A stretch of DNA of 64,000 bases from positions 1,802,501-1,866,500 of the forward strand of contig NZ_CP011071.1 of NCBI RefSeq assembly GCF_000963865.1, in the 5' to 3' direction. This document shows positions 1-8,417 of the stretch, piece by piece. Position numbers and translations under genes: made by a program. The notes under the pieces were generated by a model. It ran no database searches, had not been told where the DNA came from, and saw only the letters and a list, made by a program, of their open reading frames with translations. The stretch is from Flagellimonas lutaonensis (GTDB lineage: Bacteria; Bacteroidota; Bacteroidia; Flavobacteriales; Flavobacteriaceae). Position 1 is the first letter of the stretch, and the number at the start of each line of letters is the position of its first letter.

Positions 1-1011
1 ATCTGGCACCAGATTGCCAGTTTCGCCGGCTATGCCTTTGCCAAGGGACACTCGGCCTCTTATGCCGTTGAAAGCTATCAGAGTCTTTTTCTTCGTGCCT
101 ATTTTCCGTTGGAATACATGGTGGCCGTGCTCAACAATGGCGGCGGCTTTTACCGTCCTGAATTCTATGTCCATGAAGCCAGAATGTTAGGGGCTGCCAT
201 ACACCCCCCGTGTATCAACCAAAGCCAGATTGCCAATGTCATCTATGGCAAGCAAATCTATTTGGGCTTTATGTATTTGCGTGAGCTCGAACAGCGTGTC
301 ATGCAAAGAATCGTGGCCGAGCGTGAGCAAAACGGTTGTTTTGAATCTTTGGAAGAATTTGTGGACAGAGTGCCCATATCTATTGAGCAATTAAGTATCC
401 TTATCCGAATCGATGCCTTTCGGTTTACGGGTATAAACAAGCATGAACTACTGTGGAAAGCACATTTGATACTTTCGAAAGGCAAACGATCTGGGCATCC
501 AAAACTTTTTCCGCCCAAGCGGCAGAAATTCCAAATTCCGAAGCTGCACACTACTGACCTGGAAACTGCTTTTGAGCAATGGGAGCTATTGGGCTTTCCA
601 CTCTGCAGTCCGTTCGAACTTTTGCAAGAGCCGCCCAAGAGCAAGAATGGGCAACGCGATTTACATCGGTACCTTAATAGGCATATTGATATCTACGGGT
701 ATTTGGTGACGGTAAAAAATACCAGTACCCACAAAGGCGAACGAATGCACTTTGCCACACTGTTGGATCAATACGGTGAAGTCTTCGATACGGTGTTGTT
801 TCCACCCGTGGCCGCAAAATATCGTTTTCGGGGCCGTGGCATTTATCGTTTTTACGGCAAGGTCGTCAGTGAGTTTGGTTTTTTGAGCATCGAGGTCATC
901 AAAATGCAAAAACAAGACTATGTGCCAGACCCCAGATATGCCGATATGAAAACTGGTAACAGAAAGCGATTAGCAACCAGCCACAGGCTGGAAGGATTGG
1001 GGGAATTTTAA
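1..1011 (+). CDS. DNA polymerase III alpha subunit, error-prone (DnaE2/ImuC-like) type, C-terminal part
   Basis: The reading frame is open from base 1, so the gene begins outside the window; 336 residues are visible. The first residues carry the alpha-subunit signature FAKGHSASYAVESYQS, which in DnaE lies just after the polymerase core. A helix-hairpin-helix stretch follows (about residues 120-160, ending in GINKHELLW) and then an OB-fold (about 225-310, starting IDIYGYLVTVKN). No tau-binding C-terminal domain follows, and the protein ends soon after the OB-fold. Together with the presence of a complete replicative dnaE at 10.5 kb, this points to the second, damage-tolerance alpha subunit that Bacteroidota usually encode beside a Y-family polymerase or ImuB-like protein. 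The partner gene would lie to the left and is not visible. DnaE family is certain; the error-prone subtype is an inference. Confidence 0.88.
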   Translation: MWHQIASFAGYAFAKGHSASYAVESYQSLFLRAYFPLEYMVAVLNNGGGFYRPEFYVHEARMLGAAIHPPCINQSQIANVIYGKQIYLGFMYLRELEQRVMQRIVAEREQNGCFESLEEFVDRVPISIEQLSILIRIDAFRFTGINKHELLWKAHLILSKGKRSGHPKLFPPKRQKFQIPKLHTTDLETAFEQWELLGFPLCSPFELLQEPPKSKNGQRDLHRYLNRHIDIYGYLVTVKNTSTHKGERMHFATLLDQYGEVFDTVLFPPVAAKYRFRGRGIYRFYGKVVSEFGFLSIEVIKMQKQDYVPDPRYADMKTGNRKRLATSHRLEGLGEF

Positions 1012-1202
1012 GTTTAAACGCTTTATCATTTAAATATGAAGATTACACATTTTCAACTTGAAAACCCAAGTTTAGCGACACCAAAATTGGTGCAATCCAT
1101 CAAGGCAAACATGCTCTAAAGTAATCGATTTTTCTATTTTGTCTTTCATTCTGGCCACTAAAAAACTTTTCGTTGTAACTTTATAAGGTTTCAACCCTTA
1201 TA

Positions 1203-1397
1203 GTGATGGAAATTATTTTTAGGACCAAAGCAGAAAGCAATCTAGAGCAGGAAAAAGAGTTCTTGTCGCTCACGCCCATTGAGCGTTTTTATCGCTTTCT
1301 TGAGATGGCAGAACGATTAAAACACTTTCCCGTGAAAAAAGAGGATAAGGACGAAAATAAAGGAAACAATTTTTTGATTGAGATAAAGCTATCCTGA
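1203..1397 (+). CDS. Small protein upstream of a nucleotidyltransferase (possible antitoxin-like partner)
   Basis: This is a 64-residue acidic and basic protein without membrane segments or known catalytic motif. Its core, SLTPIERFYRFLEMAERL, looks like an amphipathic helix pair. The stop codon at 1395-1397 is followed one base later by the TTG start of the nucleotidyltransferase gene, so the two are almost certainly co-translated. The start could be either of the two adjacent ATG-type codons at 1203/1206. Small proteins with a PxERFxxFL motif directly before a MNT-like nucleotidyltransferase are, from memory, a recurring pair in Bacteroidota, which suggests a toxin-antitoxin-like or regulatory partnership. 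Function is unproven. Confidence 0.6.
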   Translation: MMEIIFRTKAESNLEQEKEFLSLTPIERFYRFLEMAERLKHFPVKKEDKDENKGNNFLIEIKLS

Positions 1398-1398
1398 A

Positions 1399-1869
1399 TT
1401 GCGACAGTGGAAAGAAAACATCGACACCTTTATTAAAATTGCCAACAAGTTTGGGGTTAGAATGATTATGGTAGGTGGTGGGGCCGTCAATTTTCATGGC
1501 TACCAAAGACATTCTGCAGATGTTGACTTTTGGATTGACACCGCGGATGAAAATCTTGAAAAACTCATTAAGGTGTTTGATGAAATGGGATATCAAATAG
1601 ACGATTTTCCTGATCAGGTAAAGAATAGGGAGCAGAATATTTCGGTAAAATTTTCACCCGTAGATCTAAACCTTGAACTGATTACCAACTTTTCGGTGAA
1701 TAAATCTTTCGAGGAAGTTTTTGACAGTTCTGAAATTGTGACCGTCGACAATGGTTTGACTTGGCGAGTGCTGTCGTTGACCGATCTCATATCCAGTAAG
1801 CTCAAGTCGTCTAGACCTAAAGACCTGCTCGATATACAAGAGCTGCGCAGAATACACAATCTGTGCTAA
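1399..1869 (+). CDS. Nucleotidyltransferase-fold protein (AbiEii/DUF6036-like)
   Basis: A 156-residue protein with the nucleotidyltransferase signature at about residues 26-46: VGGGAVNFHGYQRHSADVDF, which supplies the G-G-x-A motif and the DVD metal-binding aspartates. The C-terminal part (SLTDLISSKLKSSRPKDLLDI) resembles the K-x-x-R-x-K-D-x-x-D helix of AbiEii-like proteins that bind the nucleotide phosphate. Translation must start at TTG 1399 because an in-frame stop lies at 1384-1386 and no ATG lies between, and this TTG follows the upstream stop by one base. AbiEii-like enzymes act as toxins that modify tRNA or proteins in abortive-infection systems, but single-domain members may also modify antibiotics or be inactive. 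Coupling with the preceding small gene favours a two-gene module. Confidence 0.75.
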   Translation: MRQWKENIDTFIKIANKFGVRMIMVGGGAVNFHGYQRHSADVDFWIDTADENLEKLIKVFDEMGYQIDDFPDQVKNREQNISVKFSPVDLNLELITNFSVNKSFEEVFDSSEIVTVDNGLTWRVLSLTDLISSKLKSSRPKDLLDIQELRRIHNLC

Positions 1870-1891
1870 CTGTTGTTAAAAACTAAAAACC

Positions 1892-2260
1892 ATGAAAATC
1901 AGAATAAAGGGCAATTCGGTTCGGTTTCGTCTGACTAAAAGCGAGGTCGAGGCCCTGTGTAAAGATGGAATGATCGAAGAGAAAACTGCTTTTAAAGACG
2001 GTGTTTTTAGATACACCGTAAAAATAGATGCCGATGCCGATGCCCTGCGCGCCGAGTTCAAGAACCAAACAATCACCCTGTGGCTGCCAGAAAAGCATGG
2101 CAAAGACTGGCACCAAAATGAGCAGGTTGGCTTTGAGCACACCATGAAACTTGGCGATGGGCAAGAATTGTATCTACTATTGGAAAAAGATTTTGTCTGT
2201 TTAGACAATACCACTGAAGACCAATCCGACAACTACCCCAATCCCAAGGCCATCTGCTGA
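1892..2260 (+). CDS. Small conserved protein (DUF7009-like), next to YdeP-type oxidoreductase
   Basis: A 122-residue cytosolic protein starting MKIRIKGNSVRFRLTKSEV. The pattern (short beta strands, acidic loops, no signal peptide, no membrane span) matches a small conserved Bacteroidota family of unknown function that I associate with the DUF7009 label. The gene lies 41 bases before the molybdopterin oxidoreductase start, in the same direction, so both may be expressed together and the protein could help that enzyme mature or sense its substrate. That functional link is only a guess from context. The last residues (NPKAIC) carry a C-terminal cysteine. The start ATG at 1892 follows an A-rich leader. 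Confidence 0.65.
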   Translation: MKIRIKGNSVRFRLTKSEVEALCKDGMIEEKTAFKDGVFRYTVKIDADADALRAEFKNQTITLWLPEKHGKDWHQNEQVGFEHTMKLGDGQELYLLLEKDFVCLDNTTEDQSDNYPNPKAIC

Positions 2261-2301
2261 GGGCTTTTGCCTTGGTCTTATTGGAAAAATGTAAGAGTAA
2301 C

Positions 2302-4599
2302 ATGAAAGAAGAATTTCGTAGAAACGTATCGGTCAGAGGGTCAGAAGCCTTTACGGGCATCACCCTCAAAGAACCGATGTCGACTGCCGCGGGCCTTATG
2401 GGCATAAAAGCCGCCATGGACCATGCTTTTAAGGAAATGGGGGTCATACGTTCTTTTCGTGCCCTTTCTAAAATGAACCAAAAAGAGGGTTTCGACTGCC
2501 CCAGTTGTGCCTGGCCAGATCCCGAAAAGCCATCGAAAATAGGGGAATTCTGCGAAAATGGAGCCAAAGCACTTGCCGATGAGGCCACTACCAAACATAT
2601 TGGTGCCGATTTTTTCCGTAACCACTCCGTAGAAGAGCTTTCACAGTTGACCGACTATGAATTGAACCGGGTTGGCAGGTTGGTAGAACCCTTGGTTTTG
2701 AGGGCAGAAAGTGTTCACTACCAACCCATCTCATGGCAAGAGGCGTATGGGTTGATTGCCGATGAGCTTCATAAGTTGGATTCGCCCGATGAAGCTATTT
2801 TTTACACTTCGGGCCGTTCAAGCAACGAGGCCGCATTTTTATACGGCATGTTCGCCCGTGCGTTGGGCACCAACAACATGCCCGACTGCTCGAATATGTG
2901 CCATGAATCGAGCGGGGTGGCCCTTAGCGAGACCTTGGGAATCGGAAAAGGAAGTGTAAAACTTGAGGATCTGTATGGGGCTGAGGTGGTAATCGTTGCG
3001 GGGCAGAACCCCGGCACCAACCACCCGCGTATGCTGTCAGCGCTTGAAAAATGTAAAGAAAACGGTGGAAAGATCATCAGCATCAATCCCCTGCAAGAAA
3101 CGGGTCTGGTCAATTTCAAGAACCCCCAAAGCGTGAAGGGAATGTTGGGTGGCGGAGAAAATCTGGCCGATCTGCACTTACCGGTCAAGATCAATGAAGA
3201 TATTGCCCTGGTCAAATTGATCCTAAAAAAGTTGGCTACTATGGATACTGATGGCCGACAGGTGTTCGACCATGATTTTATCAACACATACACAAGTGGT
3301 TTTGATACCTTGATGAGCGATTTGGACACGTATGACGAAAAGGCTCTCTTAAAACAATGTGGTGTAATCGAAAAAAAAGTTGACGAAGCTGTTGCATTTT
3401 TGGCTAAGGCCTCAAAAATCGTGGTCTGTTGGGCCATGGGCCTCACCCAGCACAAAAATGGTGTTGCCAACATTCGCGAGTATGTAAACCTTCTGTTGTT
3501 GAAAGGGGCCATTGGTAAGCCCTTTGCCGGCACCTGCCCCGTTCGCGGGCACAGCAATGTTCAAGGTGACCGAAGTGTGGGCATTATGCACTATGTAAAC
3601 AAAGGCCTCAATGAACGGATCAAGAAACATTTGGGGTTTGTGCCACCCGATAAAGAGGGTGTCGACACTGTTGAGGCCATCAAGGCCATGCATGAGGGCA
3701 AGGCAAAAGTGTTTATGTGCTTGGGCGGAAATTTTTTGATGGCCGCATCCGATACCGAGCACACAGCTGAAGCCCTACAGAAATGTGAGCTTACCGTGCA
3801 GATCAGCACCAAATTGAACCGTACCCATTTGGTAACGGGCAGAACAGCCCTGATCTTGCCTACTTTGGGTCGGTCCGAAAAAGATATGAAAGGGGGCAAA
3901 CAGCGTTATTTTACAGTAGAGAATAGCATGGGCCGGGTGACCCGTTCGAAAGGCTTGTTGAAGCCGGCATCCGAAAGTCTGAAGAGCGAACCTGAGCTGA
4001 TTGCCGAAATGGCCGATACCTATTTTAAAGGTAAGCATCCTGTAAAATGGAGAGAACTGGGTGAAGACTACGACCTGATCCGTTCGTACATCGACAAAGT
4101 GGCCAAAGGCTTTGAAAACACCACTGAACGCTCAAAGGGTGTCGGGTTCTATTTGCCGAACAACGCTCGTGAGCTTGATTTTAGCAAGTTGCCCAACGGC
4201 AGGGCGCAGATAACCATCAATCCGTTGCCCGACCATGATCTGCAAGAAGATGAATTTTTATTGATGACCATACGCTCCCACGATCAGTTCAATACCACGA
4301 TTTACGGTCTTGACGATCGGTATCGGGGGGTTTATAACGAAAGGCGTGTGGTCTTTATGCATCCCGATGATATGGAAGCCTATCAATTGAAAAGATTGGA
4401 CGTGGTGAACCTTACCAGTCGATACGATGGCGTTGAGCGTTCTGCCAGAAACTTTTTGGTCGTTCCCTATTCCATCCCCAGAAAAAATTTGGCGGCCTAT
4501 TTTCCTGAAACAAACGTGTTGGTGCCGTACAACCACTATGCCGAGGGTAGCCAGACCCCCATAAGCAAGTCGATAAAGGTGACGGTGCAAAAAGTTTGA
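2302..4599 (+). CDS. FdhF/YdeP family molybdopterin oxidoreductase
   Basis: A 765-residue enzyme of the formate-dehydrogenase-H-like YdeP branch of the DMSO reductase superfamily. It carries the family motif GFDCPSCAWPDP near residue 55, a cofactor-binding core with NMPDCSNMCHESSG (about 195), AGQNPGTNHPRM (about 235) and a C-terminal molybdopterin-binding beta-barrel domain starting near ITINPLPDHDLQEDEF. No twin-arginine signal is present, so the enzyme should be cytosolic. YdeP homologues lack the classical N-terminal four-cysteine FeS motif of FdhF, and none is seen here. The natural substrate is not known; YdeP has been linked to acid resistance in E. coli. I start at ATG 2302 (MKEEFRRNVSV) rather than at the non-ATG start 30 bases upstream, because conservation of the family begins here. 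A hairpin at 4717-4750 probably ends the transcript. Confidence 0.9.
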   Translation: MKEEFRRNVSVRGSEAFTGITLKEPMSTAAGLMGIKAAMDHAFKEMGVIRSFRALSKMNQKEGFDCPSCAWPDPEKPSKIGEFCENGAKALADEATTKHIGADFFRNHSVEELSQLTDYELNRVGRLVEPLVLRAESVHYQPISWQEAYGLIADELHKLDSPDEAIFYTSGRSSNEAAFLYGMFARALGTNNMPDCSNMCHESSGVALSETLGIGKGSVKLEDLYGAEVVIVAGQNPGTNHPRMLSALEKCKENGGKIISINPLQETGLVNFKNPQSVKGMLGGGENLADLHLPVKINEDIALVKLILKKLATMDTDGRQVFDHDFINTYTSGFDTLMSDLDTYDEKALLKQCGVIEKKVDEAVAFLAKASKIVVCWAMGLTQHKNGVANIREYVNLLLLKGAIGKPFAGTCPVRGHSNVQGDRSVGIMHYVNKGLNERIKKHLGFVPPDKEGVDTVEAIKAMHEGKAKVFMCLGGNFLMAASDTEHTAEALQKCELTVQISTKLNRTHLVTGRTALILPTLGRSEKDMKGGKQRYFTVENSMGRVTRSKGLLKPASESLKSEPELIAEMADTYFKGKHPVKWRELGEDYDLIRSYIDKVAKGFENTTERSKGVGFYLPNNARELDFSKLPNGRAQITINPLPDHDLQEDEFLLMTIRSHDQFNTTIYGLDDRYRGVYNERRVVFMHPDDMEAYQLKRLDVVNLTSRYDGVERSARNFLVVPYSIPRKNLAAYFPETNVLVPYNHYAEGSQTPISKSIKVTVQKV

Positions 4600-4901
4600 T
4601 ATGAGTTCTTGTTGACGGTAGGCCTACTTGTTTTCTGCCAAGAGAGCCTATTCAGCTTTTAGGTAGAATTGATACAACCATCCGTTTCATTTTTGCGTGA
4701 GGAGGTTTCATAAACCAAAAAAGGCCCCGTCTTTCGACTGGGACCCTTTTACGAGAACACTATATGAAAATGAAAAAATTTACTTTCTGAACTAATACAG
4801 GGTAAAAGTAGTGGAGGAGTGCCGAGGCACAAAAGAAATGATGTGAAACCACTGATAAGCGTGGTGATCCAAGACAAAAAGCGTTGCGAAGCGTTTTTCT
4901 T
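4600..4901. other. Gene-free stretch between two convergent genes
   Basis: The 302 bases between the oxidoreductase stop and the stop of the opposing acyl-CoA dehydrogenase hold no supportable gene. The only structure I see is the imperfect hairpin at 4717-4750 described separately. A 134-residue open frame that begins at 4819 runs antisense into the dehydrogenase and is not treated as a gene. Confidence 0.6.
4717..4750 (+). terminator. Imperfect hairpin, probable terminator after the oxidoreductase gene
   Basis: An A-run, GGCCCCGTC, a TTTC loop, GACTGGGACC and a T-run can fold into a stem with two small bulges. It lies 118 bases after the oxidoreductase stop. The A and T runs on both sides make it potentially bidirectional, so it could also serve the convergent dehydrogenase. 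Confidence 0.55.
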
Positions 4902-6080
4902 TTATTTGAAAGCCGGGATACCCGTGATATCGGCCCCTGTGATCAACAAGTGTATATCGTGGGTGCCTTCGTATGTGATAACGCTCTCTAAGTTCATCAT
5001 GTGCCGCATGATGCTATATTCTCCGGTAATGCCCATACCGCCCAATATCTGTCGGGCCTCACGGGCAATCTTTAGGGCCATATCGACATTGTTCCGCTTT
5101 GCCATTGAGATTTGGGCCGTGGTGGCCCGCCCCTCATTTTTTAACTGCCCCAATCTGAAGGCCAGTAATTGGGCCTTGGTTATTTCGGTGATCATTTCGG
5201 CCAGTTTTTTCTGTTGCAACTGAAAGGCTGCTATCGGCTTGCCAAATTGGGTGCGTTCTTTTGCATAGCGCAAGGCCGTATCGTAACAGTCCATGGCGGC
5301 ACCGATGGCTCCCCATGCAATGCCATAACGGGCAGAATCAAGGCATCCCAATGGGGCGCCCAGGCCATTTTTGCCCGGTAGCAGGTTTTCTTTGGGCACC
5401 TTTACGTTGTCAAAAATAAGTTCGCCCGTGGCAGAGGCCCGCAACGACCACTTGTTGTGCGTTTCGGGGGTCGAGAAACCTTCCATGCCCCGCTCTACGA
5501 TCAATCCATGGATACGGCCTTCTTCATTTTTGGCCCAAACGATGGCAATATCGGCGAAGGGTGAGTTCGAAATCCACAATTTAGCGCCGTTTAAGAGATA
5601 GTGGTCGCCCATGTCCTTAAACTTGGTTTCCATGCCGGCGGGGTTTGATCCGTGGTTGGGCTCGGTCAACCCGAAGCACCCCATCCACTCGCCCGTGGCC
5701 AGCTTGGGAAGGTACTTCTTTCGTTGTTCTTCGGTGCCATAGGCATAGATGGGGTACATGACCAATGACGACTGTACCGAGGCCGTTGAACGCACCCCGC
5801 TGTCGCCCCGCTCTATCTCTTGCATGATGAGGCCGTAACTGGTCTGGTCTAAACCTGCACCGCCATATTCAACGGGAATGTATGGTCCGAAAGCCCCGAT
5901 TTCGGCCAGACCGCCAATAATCTGTTTTGGAAATTCCGCTTTTTGCGCGTATTCTTCGATTATTGGGGAGATATCGCGTTTCACCCATTGGCGGGCGGCA
6001 TCTCTAACCAGTTTGTGCTCGTCAGACAATAAATCGTCAAGGTTGTAGTAATCAGGAGCTTCGAACAGATCAGGTTTCAT
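4902..6080 (-). CDS. gcdH: Acyl-CoA dehydrogenase, glutaryl-CoA dehydrogenase type
   Basis: A 392-residue flavoprotein. It shows the acyl-CoA dehydrogenase signatures GCFGLTEPNHGSNPAGMETK (first half), ARYGIAWGAIGAAMDCYD, and the C-terminal catalytic region MRHMMNLESVITYEGTHDIH, where the Glu in TYEGTHD is the catalytic base. The ending ITGADITGIPAF is close to that of glutaryl-CoA dehydrogenases, which oxidise and decarboxylate glutaryl-CoA to crotonyl-CoA in lysine and tryptophan degradation. I place the start at the ATG at 6078-6080 (MKPDLFEAP). The frame stays open 27 codons upstream, but that extension reads through a dispersed repeat that gives the artefact peptide IPAYAGMT. Assignment to glutaryl-CoA rather than another short-chain substrate is likely but not proven. 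Confidence 0.9.
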   Translation of the reverse strand: MKPDLFEAPDYYNLDDLLSDEHKLVRDAARQWVKRDISPIIEEYAQKAEFPKQIIGGLAEIGAFGPYIPVEYGGAGLDQTSYGLIMQEIERGDSGVRSTASVQSSLVMYPIYAYGTEEQRKKYLPKLATGEWMGCFGLTEPNHGSNPAGMETKFKDMGDHYLLNGAKLWISNSPFADIAIVWAKNEEGRIHGLIVERGMEGFSTPETHNKWSLRASATGELIFDNVKVPKENLLPGKNGLGAPLGCLDSARYGIAWGAIGAAMDCYDTALRYAKERTQFGKPIAAFQLQQKKLAEMITEITKAQLLAFRLGQLKNEGRATTAQISMAKRNNVDMALKIAREARQILGGMGITGEYSIMRHMMNLESVITYEGTHDIHLLITGADITGIPAFK

Positions 6081-6090
6081 AAATAGTCTA

Positions 6091-6187
6091 TTTGTCATTC
6101 CCGCGTAGGCGGGAATCTTTATAATTAACAAATGGATTCCGCACTCGATGCGGAATGACAAAGAATCCCTAAGGATTCTTTGTCAAA
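6091..6187. repeat. Dispersed palindromic repeat (REP/MITE-like)
   Basis: The outer arms TTTGTCATTCC (6091-6101) and GGAATGACAAA (6152-6162) are perfect inverted repeats. They enclose two inner hairpins, TCCCGC/GCGGGA and ATTCCGC/GCGGAAT. A further hairpin, AGAATCC/GGATTCT, follows at about 6161-6178. Related but diverged copies lie at 50902-50968 and, partially, near 9605-9628. Its position between two minus-strand genes suggests it acts as an intergenic processing or termination structure, or is simply a non-autonomous repeat. Confidence 0.75.
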
Positions 6188-6223
6188 GGTATTAATCAAA
6201 TACAACATTTATCGAACCAAATG

Positions 6224-6940
6224 TTACATTTTTAAATAAAAGTCTTTTGTCAGGGAAATGAATTCAGGTGTATAACGGTGTCGGGAGATCTCTATGGTCA
6301 ATTCGTCTATCGAGGGAATACTTTCGATACGTGAAAACTGCAATAGACTACGTTTGAAATTGGAATCGGGATGGCCCTTGACCTTGGTCACTCTACTGGA
6401 ATAAAGGTTGTTCTCAGCGGCCATTTCGACAAACGATGCTTCTTTTTCGTGTGGAATGATGGTCGCAAAGCTGCCCCTCCCTGAAAGTAATTTGGAGACT
6501 CCCACAATCAAATCGTTGAATGGGAGCGATTGGTTTTGCCTGGCAAGGTCCCTTGACGTATTTCCGCTGGACACATTTTCTGAATAAAAGGGAGGGTTTG
6601 AAACAATCAAATCGTAGGTATCATCGATTTCTTCTACAAACTCTTGAAAAGAGGCGTGGTAGCAGAACAGCCGATCAGGCCACGGAGAGGCTTCAAAGTT
6701 TTCTACACATTGCTCAAAGGCGTTATCGTCGAGTTCAACCGCATCAATCGTCTCGGCCGTACTACGCTGGGCAAGTTGCAGGGCGATAAGCCCTGTACCG
6801 GCGCCCACATCCAAAATGGTGCCCGGATTGTTTTCCAGCCCTGTCCATGCCCCGAGCAACACCCCGTCTGTGCCCACCTTCATGGCACAGCGGTCTTGGT
6901 TGATGGTAAACTGTTTAAATTTAAAGGGCTTTCCCATCAA
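6224..6940 (-). CDS. trmN6: tRNA1(Val) (adenine(37)-N6)-methyltransferase
   Basis: A 238-residue class I SAM-dependent methyltransferase. The SAM-binding loop DVGAGTGLIALQLAQR lies at about residues 40-55, an acidic VELDD follows at the end of beta strand 2, and the base-flipping catalytic motif SNPPFYSEN sits near 112-120. N-terminal KFKQFTINQDRCAMKVGTDGVLLGAW is the TrmN6/YfiC signature. The enzyme methylates A37 of tRNA1(Val). Start codons at 6940 and 6937 are adjacent; either is possible. The gene overlaps the end of the upstream sulfatase by 20 bases, implying co-transcription and translational coupling. Confidence 0.9.
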   Translation of the reverse strand: MMGKPFKFKQFTINQDRCAMKVGTDGVLLGAWTGLENNPGTILDVGAGTGLIALQLAQRSTAETIDAVELDDNAFEQCVENFEASPWPDRLFCYHASFQEFVEEIDDTYDLIVSNPPFYSENVSSGNTSRDLARQNQSLPFNDLIVGVSKLLSGRGSFATIIPHEKEASFVEMAAENNLYSSRVTKVKGHPDSNFKRSLLQFSRIESIPSIDELTIEISRHRYTPEFISLTKDFYLKM

Positions 6941-8363
6941 GCCTGCCTGGTTCTCTGGTTTCAGACCCCTCCAATTCCAGCAAGGAATCTCCCAGTTTTG
7001 ATCTCATATCGTTGGCCAAGAGCCGTATCTTTTCGACCACTTCAGGGTTTTCTGCCGCCACATTGTTGGTCTCGCTTATGTCGGTCGATAGGTCGTACAG
7101 CTCAATTTCGTCTAGTTCAACGTATCGGTACTGGCCCGGTTGCCCGTCTTTGCCGGGTTCTTGCCCATCCATGGTTCGATAACGGTGTGGAAAATACAAT
7201 TTCCATTTTCCGTAACGAACCCCGAAAAGCTCGTTGACACGGTAATAAAAGAAATAAGCCTCTTGTGGACTTTCATCGCTTTCGCCCTTCAACAGTTTCC
7301 ATGAACTCTTGCCGTCGATGGTTTTTTCGGGAAGGGTGGCCCCGGTCAACTCGGCGATGGTCGGCAACAGGTCGATGGCCATAATCGGTTTTTCAATGAC
7401 TTTTCCCGCTTCTAGGCTATCAGGATACTTGATGATAAAAGGCTCTCGTTGCCCGCCCTCCCAGGCTGTTCCCTTACCTTCTCGAAGGGGAAGGGCACTA
7501 CCGGCATGGTTTCCATAGGACAGCCACGGCCCGTTGTCAGAAGTGAAAATCACCATGGTGTTCTCTTCAAGGCCATTCTTTTTGAGGGCTTCCATAATCT
7601 GTCCGACCGACCAATCGATTTCCATGATGACATCCCCATACAATCCCCTTTCAGATTTTCCCTTGAACTTGTCGGAAACGAAAAGTGGCACATGGGGCTG
7701 GGGGTGCGGCACGTACAAAAAGAACGGCTTGTCTTTGTTGCGATTGATGAAATCAACGCTGCGCTCGGTTATTTGGGCGGTAAGTTGTGACTGTTCGACC
7801 AAGGTGTCGATAACGGTCTCATTTTCGTAAAGGGGCAAATCTGGAAAATTAAAAATTGGCCCCTGTTGTGGATGATAGGGCCACATATCGTTGGAGTAGG
7901 GAATGCCGAACCATTCGTCGAACCCATGTCTTGTAGGCAAAAACTTTTGGTGATGGCCCAAGTGCCACTTCCCGTAGATCGCGGTCTTATAGCCTTTTTC
8001 TTTTAGCATTTCGGCCAATGTGGTCTCTGAGGTATTGATGCCGTGGGTGTTGCCGGGCCCCAAGGCATTGTGTATACCGATGCGATTGGGGTAGCAGCCT
8101 GTCAGTAGAGCCGCGCGCGAGGCCGAACATACTGCCTGTGCCGCGTAATAGCTGGTAAGTACGACGCCCTCTCCGGCCATTTGGTCAAGATGGGGGGTCT
8201 TGATATTGGGTGAGCCAAACACACCCACGTCTTGGTAGCCTTGGTCATCGGTAAGAATGATGACAATATTGGGGGCAGCGGTATTTTTTTGAACGTGTTT
8301 TTCTTTGTTCTGGCAAGATGTGATAACGCCAATGGCCAATAGCAACGGGATAATGCGGAGCAT
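6921..8363 (-). CDS. Type I sulfatase lipoprotein
   Basis: A 480-residue secreted sulfatase. The N-terminus is a lipoprotein signal (LLAIGVITSC, Cys 17). The metal-binding TDDQGYQDVG follows at about residues 38-47, and the activation motif CSASRAALLTG near 83 contains the Cys that is converted to formylglycine by a sulfatase-maturating enzyme. GKWHLGHH and the metal ligand region FTSDNGPWLSYG are present. The family hydrolyses sulfate esters, often on algal polysaccharides or glycosaminoglycans; the substrate cannot be read from the sequence. Length is normal for the arylsulfatase A branch. No maturating enzyme or polysaccharide-utilisation genes are adjacent; the gene instead sits between rimM and trmN6 on the minus strand, 54 bases after rimM. 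Confidence 0.92.
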   Translation of the reverse strand: MLRIIPLLLAIGVITSCQNKEKHVQKNTAAPNIVIILTDDQGYQDVGVFGSPNIKTPHLDQMAGEGVVLTSYYAAQAVCSASRAALLTGCYPNRIGIHNALGPGNTHGINTSETTLAEMLKEKGYKTAIYGKWHLGHHQKFLPTRHGFDEWFGIPYSNDMWPYHPQQGPIFNFPDLPLYENETVIDTLVEQSQLTAQITERSVDFINRNKDKPFFLYVPHPQPHVPLFVSDKFKGKSERGLYGDVIMEIDWSVGQIMEALKKNGLEENTMVIFTSDNGPWLSYGNHAGSALPLREGKGTAWEGGQREPFIIKYPDSLEAGKVIEKPIMAIDLLPTIAELTGATLPEKTIDGKSSWKLLKGESDESPQEAYFFYYRVNELFGVRYGKWKLYFPHRYRTMDGQEPGKDGQPGQYRYVELDEIELYDLSTDISETNNVAAENPEVVEKIRLLANDMRSKLGDSLLELEGSETREPGRLDGKAL

Positions 8364-8417
8364 ATCTTTTTGATATTAGGATAGAAAGTAAAGATAAAAA
8401 CAAATTGCCAAGCAGGT

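Noticed and set aside
1036-1119. 27-residue frame MKITHFQLENPSLATPKL after the first gene
   Set aside because: Too short, no leader or neighbour supports it; could be the decayed start of a lost gene but this cannot be shown.
2802-3557. 251-residue minus-strand frame inside the molybdopterin oxidoreductase gene
   Set aside because: Shadow of a well-conserved gene; cysteine- and serine-rich composition without any domain.
4819-5223. 134-residue plus-strand frame opposite the acyl-CoA dehydrogenase
   Set aside because: It lies mostly antisense to a strongly conserved enzyme, has no recognisable motif and no promoter.
6081-6161. 27-codon N-terminal extension of the acyl-CoA dehydrogenase
   Set aside because: It reads through the dispersed repeat (peptide IPAYAGMT) and is not part of the enzyme family.
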